Assembly (NCBI GenBank): GCA_002172675.1
Contig: NETF01000043.1
Location: forward strand, 1 to 64,000
Direction of reading: 5' to 3'
Length of the DNA stretch: 64,000 nt
Origin: an unicellular cyanobacterium SU3
GTDB lineage: Bacteria > Cyanobacteriota > Cyanobacteriia > Cyanobacteriales > Microcystaceae
Shown here: in pieces, positions 47,855 to 58,021 of the stretch
Position numbering within the stretch: the stretch's first letter is position 1
Layout: each line of letters starts with the position of its first letter
The notes under the pieces: model-generated
What the model saw: only the letters and a program-made list of their open reading frames with translations
What the model was told of the DNA's origin: nothing
Database searches by the model: none
Translations under genes and position numbers: made by a program

Positions 47855-49966
47855 ATGACCCTCAAAACCCTTCCAGGCGAAAGTTATCCCCTTGGTGCAA
47901 CAGTCGAAAACGATGGAAAAAATGGGGTTAATTTTTGTATTTTCTCAAAACAAGCAACCTTTATAGAATTATTATTATTTGACGGACAAAATGATCCTCA
48001 ACCCTCCCACGTTGTCCCTTTAGATCCTAAACTAAATCGTACCCATTATTATTGGCATATTTTTATTGAAGGACTTGAAGCAGGACAAGTTTATGCTTAT
48101 CGGGTACACGGCCCTTATGACCTCAGTCAAGGCCATCGCTGCAACCCCGAAAAAGTCTTACTAGACCCCTACGCTAAAGCCATTGTCGGGTCTTCCATTT
48201 ATAATCGAGATGCAGCAACCCATCCAGGGGATAATTGTCCTCAAGCGTTACGTAGCGTTGTAGTAGACACAGAAACCTATGATTGGGAAGGAGACTGGGA
48301 CGAAAACCCCCGTTTACGAATCCCCTACTCTGAAAGTGTTATTTATGAGATGCACGTGGGTGGGTTTACTCGTCATCCCAGTTCAGGAGTATCATCTGAA
48401 AAACGGGGAACCTTTGCCGGACTGATCGAAAAAATTCCCTATTTAAAAAGTCTAGGTATTACAACCGTTGAACTCTTACCTGTTCATTACTTTGATGTTA
48501 AAGATGTGAGACCAGGACTTACTAATTATTGGGGATACAGTACCATTGGATTTTTTGCTCCTCATGCTCCCTATAGTTCTGACCAAAGTCCAATCGGTCC
48601 AGTGAATGAGTTTCGGGACATGGTTAAAGCATTACACAAAGAAGGCATAGAAGTCATTTTAGATGTCGTTTTTAACCATACCGCAGAATCAGACGAACAC
48701 GGTCCTACGTTAAATTTTCGAGGGATTGATAACTCTACTTACTACATTTTAGAAGACGATCATTCTCAGTACAAAAACTATAGCGGTTGTGGTAATACAT
48801 TTCGGGGAAATCATCCTATTGTCGGCCGTTTAATCTTGGAATGTCTGCATTATTGGGTCACAGAAATGCACGTGGATGGATTTCGCTTTGATCTAGCCTC
48901 TATTTTATCGAGAGATTCTTATGGAACCCCCTTAGAAGAGTTACGAGGTACAACCCCCGATATTTTATGGATTATCGAATCTGACCCCATTTTAGCAGGA
49001 ACAAAGCTAATTGCAGAAGCCTGGGACGCTGCCGGATTATACGATGTGGGACGGTTTGTAGAGTTAGCTGATTGGTTTGCTGAGTGGAATGGGCCGTTTA
49101 GGGATGATATACGTCGCTTTGTGAAAGGGGATAGTGGAATGGTTCCTCGTGTGGCCGATCGCATTTTAGGTAGTCCTGATATTTATCACCGCCAAGATAT
49201 TGATATCAATCGTAGTATTAATTTTATTACTTGTCATGATGGTTTTACCCTTAATGATTTAGTTTCCTACGATGAAAAACATAACGAAGGCAATGGAGAA
49301 GATAATCGAGATGGCGAGAATCATAATAATAGTTGGAACTGTGGGGTAGAAGGAGAAACCGATGATCCTGCGATCAACGCATTACGATTACAACAAATCA
49401 AAAATTTCTTCACCATTCTCTTTTTATCTCAAGGAACCCCCATGATGTTAATGGGAGATGAAATAAGACGTACTCAAAGGGGTAATAATAATGTTTATTG
49501 TCAAGATAATGAATTAAGTTGGTTCAATTGGGATAACGTAGAAAAAGAATATGATTTATGGTGTTTTGTTCGACGTTTAATCCACTTTACCCAAGGGTTA
49601 GAATTATTTAATCAAGAGGAAAGATTAGAGGTTGCTTATAATAGTCCTCACCATCCTCATATTAGTTGGCACGGAGTCAAATTAGGAGAACCAGATTGGT
49701 CAGATTATTCCCGTACGTTAGCCTTTAGTTTACGTCATCCTGAAAAAAACGAATATCTTCACGTCCTGCTCAATGCTTTTTGGGAACCCTTAGAATTTGA
49801 GTTACCCTGGTTAGAAGAAGGAGAAAGTTGGTATCGTGTTCTGGATACTTCTTTACCTTTAAATCAAAACTTTTGTGAATTAGAAGTGGCGGTTGAAATA
49901 ACGACCCAAAATTACACAACCAATGGTCGATCTTGTATCGTTTTAATAGCAAAGTCTAATTCATAA
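47855..49966 (+). CDS. glgX: glycogen debranching enzyme (GH13 isoamylase type)
   Basis: A GTG at 47822 would add 11 residues, but the ATG at 47855 gives MTLKTLPGESYPLGATVEN, the usual start. The product, 703 residues from this start, has the starch-binding-like N domain and the GH13 barrel: EVILDVVFNHTAES, then the nucleophile Asp in DGFRFDLASIL, the acid Glu in IAEAWDAAG, and FITCHDGFTLNDL with the third carboxylate. It hydrolyses alpha-1,6 branches of glycogen during breakdown. It stands alone in this region. Confidence 0.93.
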   Translation: MTLKTLPGESYPLGATVENDGKNGVNFCIFSKQATFIELLLFDGQNDPQPSHVVPLDPKLNRTHYYWHIFIEGLEAGQVYAYRVHGPYDLSQGHRCNPEKVLLDPYAKAIVGSSIYNRDAATHPGDNCPQALRSVVVDTETYDWEGDWDENPRLRIPYSESVIYEMHVGGFTRHPSSGVSSEKRGTFAGLIEKIPYLKSLGITTVELLPVHYFDVKDVRPGLTNYWGYSTIGFFAPHAPYSSDQSPIGPVNEFRDMVKALHKEGIEVILDVVFNHTAESDEHGPTLNFRGIDNSTYYILEDDHSQYKNYSGCGNTFRGNHPIVGRLILECLHYWVTEMHVDGFRFDLASILSRDSYGTPLEELRGTTPDILWIIESDPILAGTKLIAEAWDAAGLYDVGRFVELADWFAEWNGPFRDDIRRFVKGDSGMVPRVADRILGSPDIYHRQDIDINRSINFITCHDGFTLNDLVSYDEKHNEGNGEDNRDGENHNNSWNCGVEGETDDPAINALRLQQIKNFFTILFLSQGTPMMLMGDEIRRTQRGNNNVYCQDNELSWFNWDNVEKEYDLWCFVRRLIHFTQGLELFNQEERLEVAYNSPHHPHISWHGVKLGEPDWSDYSRTLAFSLRHPEKNEYLHVLLNAFWEPLEFELPWLEEGESWYRVLDTSLPLNQNFCELEVAVEITTQNYTTNGRSCIVLIAKSNS

Positions 49967-50063
49967 TTGTTTTCAATTTTTGTCAGTTAAAAATAACGCG
50001 AATTCCCTTAATTGACTTTATTTATTTTCGTTAAAATTTTGTCCTTTCTCTAGAGAAAAAACC

Positions 50064-50486
50064 ATGAATGAACACTCTGAACACAACACTACTCACTCCG
50101 AGGATAATTATCAGCAACGTCAACAGCAAATGCAATTACAAGAAGAAGAACTCAGGTTACAACAAGAAGAACGTCGCTTAGAAGAAGCGCGACGCAATCT
50201 GATTGTTAATCGCTTGTTAAAAGGAATGTTTTTTTTAGTGAGTGCTTTAGAAACTTTGCTAGTTTTACGGTTTCTCTTAAAGTTTGCTGGTGCTAACCCT
50301 GATAGTTTGTTTTCTCAAGTGATTTATGGATGGTCAAGTCCTTTTGTCGCACCGTTTATGAATCTTTTTAATGATATCAATTTGGGTAACAACGTTATTG
50401 AAGTTACCACCATTACTGCGATGATTATTTATGGACTTCTAGCAACATTAGCAGCCAGATTAGTCGAAGTTGTCGCAGGAAGATAA
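50064..50486 (+). CDS. YggT family membrane protein
   Basis: The 140-residue product has a Gln/Glu/Arg-rich coiled N-terminus (LQEEELRLQQEERRLEEARR) and then two hydrophobic segments around RFLLKFAGANPDSLF and WSSPFVAPFMNLF, typical of YggT. In cyanobacteria and plastids, YggT relatives take part in envelope or thylakoid organisation; for this one, with a long coiled head, that role is inference. Confidence 0.8.
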   Translation: MNEHSEHNTTHSEDNYQQRQQQMQLQEEELRLQQEERRLEEARRNLIVNRLLKGMFFLVSALETLLVLRFLLKFAGANPDSLFSQVIYGWSSPFVAPFMNLFNDINLGNNVIEVTTITAMIIYGLLATLAARLVEVVAGR

Positions 50487-51046
50487 ACAATTAATAATTA
50501 ATTGAGTATAAACATAGGGGAGGAAATAATTAAACATAGTGTATAGCTTATGATTAATGACATTTCTAAATCATAAACTATGTATTTTTCTCCCAATTTT
50601 CAGATTAACTTATTTTGTCTTCTGATTTTGTTGATTAATTGTTGTTGCAATGTATCCGGAAGGATAGTTAGGAAAAGGGACAATATCAGCAATAACAAAA
50701 ACAATCGCAGCAGCAATCATGAATCTAACAAAAACAGTCATAATATAAGTCTCTACGTAGTTATCTTTACACTGTCTCACGAATATAGCTCTGTTATCTT
50801 CACCTAATAGGGTTAAACTTTAAGTACCTGGACAAAAATAAACATTACTCTGAAGTGAGCGGGGGAGTGGGGAGCGAAGGGAGCAGGGAAAGCGCACCTT
50901 AAGGGGTTACGGCTTATTTACATTTCTTAAGACAGTTAACTATATTTATGTCCGACTACTTAATAACTATAGCTGAGTGCTTTTTTAATGTTTGAAAACC
51001 CGATCAAGGTTACTTTTGCAGAAAAAATCATCAGTTTTTAGGATAA
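50487..51046. other. 560-bp intergenic region with a possible small ORF
   Basis: A 43-codon minus-strand ORF is listed separately at 50610-50741. The plus-strand frame at 50580-50807 is its shadow. Near 50868-50900 is a G/A-rich stretch, probably just low-complexity sequence. Confidence 0.5.
50610..50741 (-). CDS. putative 43-residue small membrane protein
   Basis: An ATG at 50741 gives a 43-residue product: hydrophobic segment FMIAAAIVFVIADIVPF after a basic start, then a hydrophilic tail ending NQQNQKTK. AGAG lies about 10 bases upstream. It is too short to be certain, but the single membrane helix and clean end fit small cyanobacterial proteins. Confidence 0.35.
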   Translation of the reverse strand: MTVFVRFMIAAAIVFVIADIVPFPNYPSGYIATTINQQNQKTK

Positions 51047-51823
51047 TTATTGGCTTTCTCTATTTAACTCTCGTTTTAGGGGATATAAAGGTTCACAACC
51101 ATTTAACCGCCAAATACTATAAACGAGAATACAAGCAACAGTGATCCAAATAAGCGACGGAGCAAGTAATAAACCAGCTAATAAAGCAGTTTGCCAATAC
51201 AAAATAGTGACAACAATAGCTGATAACCACGGTCCCATAATCACCACAGGGACGGCTGCGCCTAATTTTCCCTCAACTGTGAAAATAGTATTCCAAGTAT
51301 CTCCTAATGCTAGGTGAATGACAAAAGCAATTAAGGGAACCGCTAGGAAATTTTCATCAACCGCTTGCCACACCAGCACAGAAGAAATTACCCTTAACAC
51401 TCCAATAGTCATCCAAATGATAGGAAATGCTAAGGGAGGAGGAGCCCAGTTGGGTCGAGTGACTTGTTGATATCTTCCACTACTACGAGTGTTATCTAAT
51501 GGTGAAAACAGCCGAGAACGAAGGGTCAATACTGCAAAGAAGACAATAGCGATCCCACGGGGATCTCGCCAAGGCGAGTGCGCTGTTGGCAACCAACTCG
51601 GACTATTCTCTAATATCGGTTGGTTAGTCACCCATTCCATCCCATATAAAGCTAACACCATCAAGACAATTTGTATAACAGTACCACCAAGATAAATGAA
51701 TACAGCTTTGCCATCCAATTCTTGAGTATTAATATTTGCAGTATTTGATGGTGATGGGTTTTTAACTCCCATGACAGAATTGACCACATTTTCAACTCTA
51801 TTGGTTGAGTTTGATTGACTCAT
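51047..51823 (-). CDS. TspO/MBR-like membrane protein with an in-frame small repeat
   Basis: The 258-residue product has a hydrophilic start (about 35 residues), then hydrophobic helices. NWAPPPLAFPIIWMTIG, ALGDTWNTIFT and LLLAPSLIWITVACILVYSIWRLNG match the TspO/tryptophan-rich sensory core. Between residues 78 and 91 the stretch PTAHSPWRDPRGIA is encoded by a 41-bp GC-rich double-hairpin element at 51549-51589. TspO-like proteins bind tetrapyrroles or related ligands and act in stress signalling. The gene lies 22 bp after the 51846-52748 gene on the same strand. Confidence 0.65.
   Translation of the reverse strand: MSQSNSTNRVENVVNSVMGVKNPSPSNTANINTQELDGKAVFIYLGGTVIQIVLMVLALYGMEWVTNQPILENSPSWLPTAHSPWRDPRGIAIVFFAVLTLRSRLFSPLDNTRSSGRYQQVTRPNWAPPPLAFPIIWMTIGVLRVISSVLVWQAVDENFLAVPLIAFVIHLALGDTWNTIFTVEGKLGAAVPVVIMGPWLSAIVVTILYWQTALLAGLLLAPSLIWITVACILVYSIWRLNGCEPLYPLKRELNRESQ
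51549..51589. repeat. 41-bp double-hairpin micro-element inside the TspO-like gene
   Basis: GATCCC-ACG-GGGATC and CTCGCC-AA-GGCGAG are adjacent perfect hairpins, followed by TGCGCTGTTGG. They are far more GC-rich than the flanks. The reading frame is open through the element, adding about 14 codons. Confidence 0.65.
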
Positions 51824-51845
51824 TTTTCTCTCTCAATTTTGCGTT

Positions 51846-52748
51846 TCACAAGTAACGTTTTTCAGGATCAACAGGAATAAAGACCTTAGACTTCCGTAGA
51901 TATTTCCAAGCAATACCATCGGGATCTTTACTTTGACTCCATTCAGCAAAACTAGCATCTCTTTTACGACGGCCAATGGTACTAGGGGTTATATCAAGTC
52001 GTTTGGCTAAATCGGATTGAATAAGGGTAAATTGCTCTTTTTTCTCGGTATCATTAGAGGTATCTTGAGCTTGACTCTCTGTGTCTGTTCCTGATGAAGT
52101 TTCATCAGTGGGAAGGGTAGGCGTTGAGGGTGTTGGTGAAGGAGAAGAAACAGTCTGACTCGGTTGATTTTGCTGTTCTCGTTCTTCTTTAATAGCGGCT
52201 AATTGAGCAAAAGGACTGGATAAAGATGAGGTAGAGGACGAGTCAGAGGGAGAAGATTCAACTTGATTACTTTGAGGGATATCAATATCATCCTCATCAT
52301 CGTCGTCCATCTCGAAGGTTTCAGGTTCTTCAGGTTCTTCTGCCATTGGTTCGCTATCATCTAGGATACTGCCCAATGTACTGGCCGTAATGAAATAATA
52401 TACCTTTCCCTGTTCAGGTAACTCCCTAGACGTTGCACTAAATTCTTCAGCCTTTCTAGCTAAAAAACGTTTCGCGCTACCTGCACTTAAATTAGCTTTG
52501 AGGGATAAATCCATCGCAGTGATTTGTCCCTGGTTTTCTTTGAGTAATTGATTAAAAATCGGGTTAATTTTTGCACTCCACTGTTGCCATTGATAATTGT
52601 CCACCAGTTTCCAGACAATAATTAAGGCAATAAATCCTAATACCCACATCCAAGCTTTGTAAAGAAGGACGATCACTGCAGCAAGGGGAAGGATTAGAAT
52701 CAAAAAGGCGGCCGGGGTTGGATTACCATCGAATACTTTTCCAGTCAT
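51846..52748 (-). CDS. membrane protein with acidic/Ser-rich linker and C-terminal HTH-like region
   Basis: The 300-residue product has two hydrophobic helices (residues 12-50), then a helical region resembling a winged helix (AMDLSLKANLSAGSAKRFLA), a low-complexity acidic and Ser/Pro-rich linker (about 135-235), and FTLIQSDLAKRLDITPSTIG near residue 248, which looks like a helix-turn-helix. The end is basic. It could be a membrane-bound regulator; family unknown. It precedes the TspO-like gene by 22 bp on the same strand, suggesting joint transcription. Confidence 0.6.
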   Translation of the reverse strand: MTGKVFDGNPTPAAFLILILPLAAVIVLLYKAWMWVLGFIALIIVWKLVDNYQWQQWSAKINPIFNQLLKENQGQITAMDLSLKANLSAGSAKRFLARKAEEFSATSRELPEQGKVYYFITASTLGSILDDSEPMAEEPEEPETFEMDDDDEDDIDIPQSNQVESSPSDSSSTSSLSSPFAQLAAIKEEREQQNQPSQTVSSPSPTPSTPTLPTDETSSGTDTESQAQDTSNDTEKKEQFTLIQSDLAKRLDITPSTIGRRKRDASFAEWSQSKDPDGIAWKYLRKSKVFIPVDPEKRYL

Positions 52749-52869
52749 AATTTCTGGTGTTCTCTAGAAGTAATTGGCAAAACTGATGTTATTATGCACT
52801 ACTGTTTCACCATTTATAAATATATTATTGTCAAAGAACTCTATATTATCAGGATTTGGTGTTTTTATC

Positions 52870-53073
52870 CTAGAAACGACGGGTGACAGAAATACCATAA
52901 AAAATCCCCAAGAAAATCGAGATGGTCATCAAAAGTAAGATAACGCTTCCTGAAATAAAACCTAAAATACCTAATCCCCTTAAAATATAGGTCGTTAGAG
53001 TGATTAGTACAGATATCATCAAAGCTATGGTAATAGGGGAAAGTTTGGATAAAGTTGATTTGCTCATTAGCAT
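52870..53073 (-). CDS. small two-helix membrane protein
   Basis: The 67-residue product consists of two hydrophobic segments (ITIALMISVLITLTTYIL and GSVILLLMTISIFLGIFYGI) joined by a Gly-rich loop, with basic ends (TRRF). Topology suggests both ends on the same side. No family recognised. Met-Leu-Met at the start leaves two possible start codons. Confidence 0.6.
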   Translation of the reverse strand: MLMSKSTLSKLSPITIALMISVLITLTTYILRGLGILGFISGSVILLLMTISIFLGIFYGISVTRRF

Positions 53074-53382
53074 TTAAGGATTAGACTCACAGCGGAGATA
53101 GTTGGGGAGATCATTACAATAACTGAATCTTATCTTAATAAGACTCACTAAAATCATCTAGATTGTCCCTTATCTCATCCTTGATAATTATTCCCCTGGT
53201 AGCGATCGCGGATTAATTTCTTCAAGGAGAAATGGATTGCAAACCTTATCTCGTCAGAATTTTACTACCTCTAAGTTAGTTGAGTGTTGGGTTGAGTAAC
53301 GAAACCCAACACAATAAGAGATTATTCCATCTAACTTTTCCTTGATATTTGCGATCGCATCGACGACTAAACCAACTTTTAA
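53074..53382. other. 309-bp intergenic region with a GGGTT hairpin repeat
   Basis: It contains two HIP1 octamers (near 53203 and 53350) and a hairpin (53285-53311). It lies between the small membrane gene and a decayed gene. No open frame is supported. Confidence 0.5.
53285..53311. repeat. TGTTGGGTT/AACCCAACA hairpin repeat, copy 1
   Basis: Perfect 9-bp arms around a GAGTAACGA-type loop. A similar unit is at 60050-60072, and a relative with an extra insert is at 53839-53888. Confidence 0.7.
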
Positions 53383-53712
53383 TTAAACAAAGCTTAGGTT
53401 TACTGGTTGTTTGGGGAGACGCGACTCTAACTCCGTTGTAGGAACATCTTTGCTTACTGTCTCGAAGCGCAGATCGTTCATCCAGACTTGTCCGGTTCCC
53501 CCTAAAAGTAACCCAAAGGCAACCTTCTGACTTTTTTCTGGAACTTCGAGAACAACGTCATATCGTTTCCAATCCGTTGTGCCTTTTACTGCCCTGTCTT
53601 GCATATTATCAAAACTGACAGCGTGCTGGTCTTGTGCATCAACCCGCATCCACAAACCAGACCAACCTTTGATCGCTTCACTCTTGAGATTGGCTGAAAA
53701 GCGGACGCGCTA
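53383..53712 (-). pseudogene. 3' fragment of a gene with a beta-sandwich C-terminal domain
   Basis: The frame reads through VRFSANLKSEAIKGWSGLWM, then RVDAQDQHAVSFDNMQDRAV, TTDWKRYDVVLEVP, FGLLLGGTGQVWMND and ends in NLSFV. This is a recurring C-terminal domain found behind regulators and esterase-like proteins. The frame cannot be extended past about 53712 and has no suitable start or upstream domain, so the 5' end of the gene is missing. Confidence 0.6.
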
Positions 53713-54076
53713 TAATTACGTTTTAATTCTACGACCTTATAATAATTCAACATGAAACTTGTTGTACTACAAAATTTAAAAATCTTTACTTTAGTGCGAT
53801 CTCGAAGAAATCCGCTTTGCGGTGCGCTGATCTCGTAAATTAGGTTGAGGCTTGGCCTGAGGGATAGTCGAAGGAAACGAAACCCAACAAGATAAAAGAT
53901 TATTCGATATTTTTTAAAATAAAAATTGCTGATTTATTTAGAAAATACTTCTTGCGGTAGATTATATTCACTACAAATCCCAAGTAGTATCTAAGTAAAT
54001 AAATATGCGTTTTTTGAAGTACTTTATAAAACACATTTAAGTTTAGTTTTTTGTCGAGAATAAGTATTTATTAGTG
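53713..54076. other. 364-bp intergenic region with two micro-repeats
   Basis: It contains a GC-rich small element at about 53797-53837 (GAAATCCGCTTTGCGGTGCGC core) and a GGGTT-type repeat at 53839-53888. They sit next to the truncated gene, which suggests a rearrangement here. No gene recognised; the lipoprotein promoter is likely at the right end. Confidence 0.5.
53839..53888. repeat. GGGTT-type dispersed repeat with an insertion
   Basis: On the minus strand it reads TGTTGGGTTTCGTTTCC, then about 22 extra bases, then CTCAACCTAA. The outer parts match the hairpin repeats at 53285 and 60050, but here an insert interrupts the unit. Confidence 0.5.
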
Positions 54077-54928
54077 ATGTCAAACTTAAATAAGTATAGC
54101 TTTTACTTACCTAAAAAAGCAGGACTCTACCTCGGTAGCATTGCGCTTGGTATAACAACATTATTTCTTCCTGGTTGCCAAGGTGCCGACGAAATTGAAC
54201 AAGGAAGAACCAATGTCACCACCGAAGACCTCGCTACAGATGATTTACAAGGAGCGACAGGGGCAGGAGGCGAAGAAATTGTTGTTGGACAAGAAGTGAC
54301 GATTCGCGCTCCGATTCAAGAAGAAATCAGCGATCAAGCCTTTCTAGTGCAAGCAGAAGATGGCACTAATGTGCTTATCATTAACTCCCCTGGAACACCC
54401 GTTACTCTTCCTGCCGATGATACTCCCATTCAAGTGACAGGAGAAGTGGTAACATTTGTCATCGCTGATGTCGAAACTGATTATGGTTTGGATCTTGATG
54501 ATGAGTTGTTTGTAGACTACGAAACCGAGCCTGCCATTGTCGCTGAATCGATTGCCCTTGCACCGACTCCTGAACAGTTAGCCCAAGGAGATGCTCAACC
54601 CTTCTACGATCAAGTGATTGCGGTAGAAGGAGATGTGGGCGGTATCATCTCTTCGAATACCTTCGCATTATACGAAGAAGGTTGGATTGATGACATGGGA
54701 CTACTGGTTATCGGGGTTGACCAAGCCTTAAAGGCAGAAAATATTGCTTTAGAAGAAGGAGAAAATGTGACAGTTACTGGTCGATTAAGGGATTTTGATC
54801 TGGCTGTTTTAGAACAGGAATATAATTTAGGTTTAGATGAAGAACAAGCAGCCGATTTTGAAGCAAGATATACCAATAGACCTGTTATTGTCGCCGAAGA
54901 AGTCTTCCCTTCGGCAGTAGAAGATTAA
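54077..54928 (+). CDS. lipoprotein with two internal OB-like repeats
   Basis: A GTG at 54074 and ATG at 54077 both start the frame; ATG is preferred. The lipobox LPGC (Cys near residue 34) follows a hydrophobic run. The mature acidic part has two related halves: the first ends PIQVTGEVVTFVIADVETDYG then LDDELFVDYETEPAIVAESI; the second ends VTVTGRLRDFDLAVLEQEYN then LDEEQAADFEARY and RPVIVAEEV. Each half has strand-rich segments like an OB fold. Function unknown. It lies 91 bp upstream of a general stress protein gene. Confidence 0.7.
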   Translation: MSNLNKYSFYLPKKAGLYLGSIALGITTLFLPGCQGADEIEQGRTNVTTEDLATDDLQGATGAGGEEIVVGQEVTIRAPIQEEISDQAFLVQAEDGTNVLIINSPGTPVTLPADDTPIQVTGEVVTFVIADVETDYGLDLDDELFVDYETEPAIVAESIALAPTPEQLAQGDAQPFYDQVIAVEGDVGGIISSNTFALYEEGWIDDMGLLVIGVDQALKAENIALEEGENVTVTGRLRDFDLAVLEQEYNLGLDEEQAADFEARYTNRPVIVAEEVFPSAVED

Positions 54929-55019
54929 TTGAGTGTTGTATAGGCTAAACACAACGGGAAAAAGAGTTTGATTAAAAGTCACTTTTACTCAATTGTCAAA
55001 ACAAAAATAAGGAGAAAAT

Positions 55020-55769
55020 ATGATACAGCAAAAAGAAGTTATCCGCGAAGAACATACCAATATCGTCAACCAAACCGATATTCATTATAAACGTGCTGTC
55101 GGTGTTTATAAAAGCCGAGAAGACATTGAAGCTGTGCTTAAGGCAATCAAAGATTCTGGCTATGATATGAATCGCGTTTCTTTGATGACCCGTCATATCG
55201 ATGATATTGAAGGGGCAAAAGAAGTTACCGAAGAGCATGGCAACGAAGCAAAAGAAGGAGCGGCAGCCGGTGCAACCTCTGGAACAGTCATCGGTGGTGT
55301 GGGTGGCTTTTTAGTCGGGGTTGGTGTGTTAAGTATTCCTGGTATTGGTCCCCTTTTGGCTGCAGGGGTTGAAATTTCCGCACTCGCATCCACTGCTGCC
55401 GGTGCAGGAATTGGTGCTGCAACCGGAGGAATTATTGGTGCTTTGGTTGGTTTAGGTATTCCTGAAGAGAAAGCCAAAGTTTATGAAGACCGCATCAAAG
55501 GTGGGGATCACTTACTGATGGTCAGTGGTAACGACGAACAGCTTGAGCAAGTTACGTCAATCATGCAAGATCACCATGTCGAAGAGTTTGACATCTATCC
55601 TGCTCACGATCTTGATGAAACCACGGGTGCGCCGAAGACAGAGCAAGTCGAAGCCGTTGAGACTGATGATCACAAAGTTGCGACTACCGAAGCCAAGGAC
55701 ATAGACGCGGACTCTGAGGCAGAGGTAGTGATTGTAGACAAAAGGAATGAAAGAGATAAGGTTCACTAG
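55020..55769 (+). CDS. general stress protein (17M-like / DUF1269-type)
   Basis: The 249-residue product has an N-terminal ferredoxin-like motif (AVGVYKSREDIEAVLKAIKDSG then VSLMTRHI), a Gly/Ala-rich hydrophobic middle (GGVGGFLVGVGVLSIPGIGP) and a second motif ending LLMVSGNDEQLEQVTSIMQD. The C-terminal tail is acidic. Such proteins are induced in stress in several bacteria. A convergent groL gene lies 129 bp away across a shared terminator. RBS AAGGAG is 7 bp before ATG. Confidence 0.75.
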   Translation: MIQQKEVIREEHTNIVNQTDIHYKRAVGVYKSREDIEAVLKAIKDSGYDMNRVSLMTRHIDDIEGAKEVTEEHGNEAKEGAAAGATSGTVIGGVGGFLVGVGVLSIPGIGPLLAAGVEISALASTAAGAGIGAATGGIIGALVGLGIPEEKAKVYEDRIKGGDHLLMVSGNDEQLEQVTSIMQDHHVEEFDIYPAHDLDETTGAPKTEQVEAVETDDHKVATTEAKDIDADSEAEVVIVDKRNERDKVH

Positions 55770-55841
55770 ATTTAGCCACAAATCTTAATCTAGCTATGAG
55801 TTGAGTAGACTTGTATCCATACTGTATTTTCATACACAATA

Positions 55842-55875
55842 CAAAGCCCCGTCCTTATCAGGACAGGGCTTTTAG
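55842..55875. terminator. bidirectional terminator between the stress gene and groL
   Basis: AAAGCCCCGTCCT and AGGACAGGGCTTT form a strong stem with a four-base loop, with one mismatched position, flanked by T-rich sequence on the plus side and A-rich on the other. It sits between the two convergent genes. Confidence 0.85.
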
Positions 55876-55898
55876 CTTAGTTTAGATTACTATTACTT

Positions 55899-57524
<1,626 letters not shown>

Positions 57525-57597
57525 TTATGCCTCTTTTTGGTCGATTCTGAAAGGGATAAATAAAGGGATGAGATAATGATTTGCTTAATTCGGATAT

Positions 57598-57909
57598 TTA
57601 AGCAACGGAGGCTAAGATGTCTTTTTCGGATAGGAGTACATAATCATCTCCAGAGAGTTTGACATCAGTACCAGCATATTTGGAGTAAAGAACTTTGTCG
57701 CCGACTTTGACATCTAATTCAGAACGACTGCCATCATCGTTACGCTTTCCCGGACCAACGGCTACAACTTCACCAATTTGGGGCTTTTCTTGAGCGTTAT
57801 CGGGAAGTAAAATCCCTCCTGCGGTTTTTTCTTCGGCGGGACTAACTTTAACAAAAACGCGGTCGCCGAGGGGTTTAACGGTAGAAACGTTGATACTAAT
57901 TGCTGCCAT
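57598..57909 (-). CDS. groS: 10 kDa co-chaperonin GroES
   Basis: The 103-residue product starts [20 protein letters not shown], carries the mobile loop [22 protein letters not shown] (written here to residue limits as [12 protein letters not shown]) and ends [15 protein letters not shown]. The Shine-Dalgarno AGGAGGA lies 7 bp before ATG. CIRCE, promoter-like elements and a K-box-like site lie upstream within 130 bp. It caps GroEL. Confidence 0.98.
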   Translation of the reverse strand: MAAISINVSTVKPLGDRVFVKVSPAEEKTAGGILLPDNAQEKPQIGEVVAVGPGKRNDDGSRSELDVKVGDKVLYSKYAGTDVKLSGDDYVLLSEKDILASVA

Positions 57910-57960
57910 GGACGAATCCTCCTGATGTTGATAATGGGATCGAGGGCTTTGTTTCCAACT

Positions 57961-57987
57961 TTAGCACTCTTCCCTTCCGAGTGCTAA
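57961..57987. promoter_or_regulatory. CIRCE operator of groSL
   Basis: TTAGCACTC-N9-GAGTGCTAA is an exact match to the CIRCE inverted repeat. It is the binding site of HrcA, encoded at 35787 in this window. It lies about 52 bp before the groS start. Confidence 0.97.
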
Positions 57988-58015
57988 TTTAGCTAAATAA
58001 GGGTAGTCATGGCAA
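57987..58015 (-). promoter_or_regulatory. candidate sigma-70-type promoter of groSL
   Basis: On the minus strand TTGCCA (58010-58015) and CTAAAT (57987-57992) have 17 bases between them and sit just upstream of CIRCE, so HrcA bound at CIRCE would block transcription. Start site not known. Confidence 0.5.
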
Positions 58016-58021
58016 CTATTC

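Noticed and set aside
50580-50807. 75-codon plus-strand ORF in the gap after YggT
   Set aside because: Opposite strand of a more protein-like minus ORF; its translation is Asn/Ser-rich and irregular.
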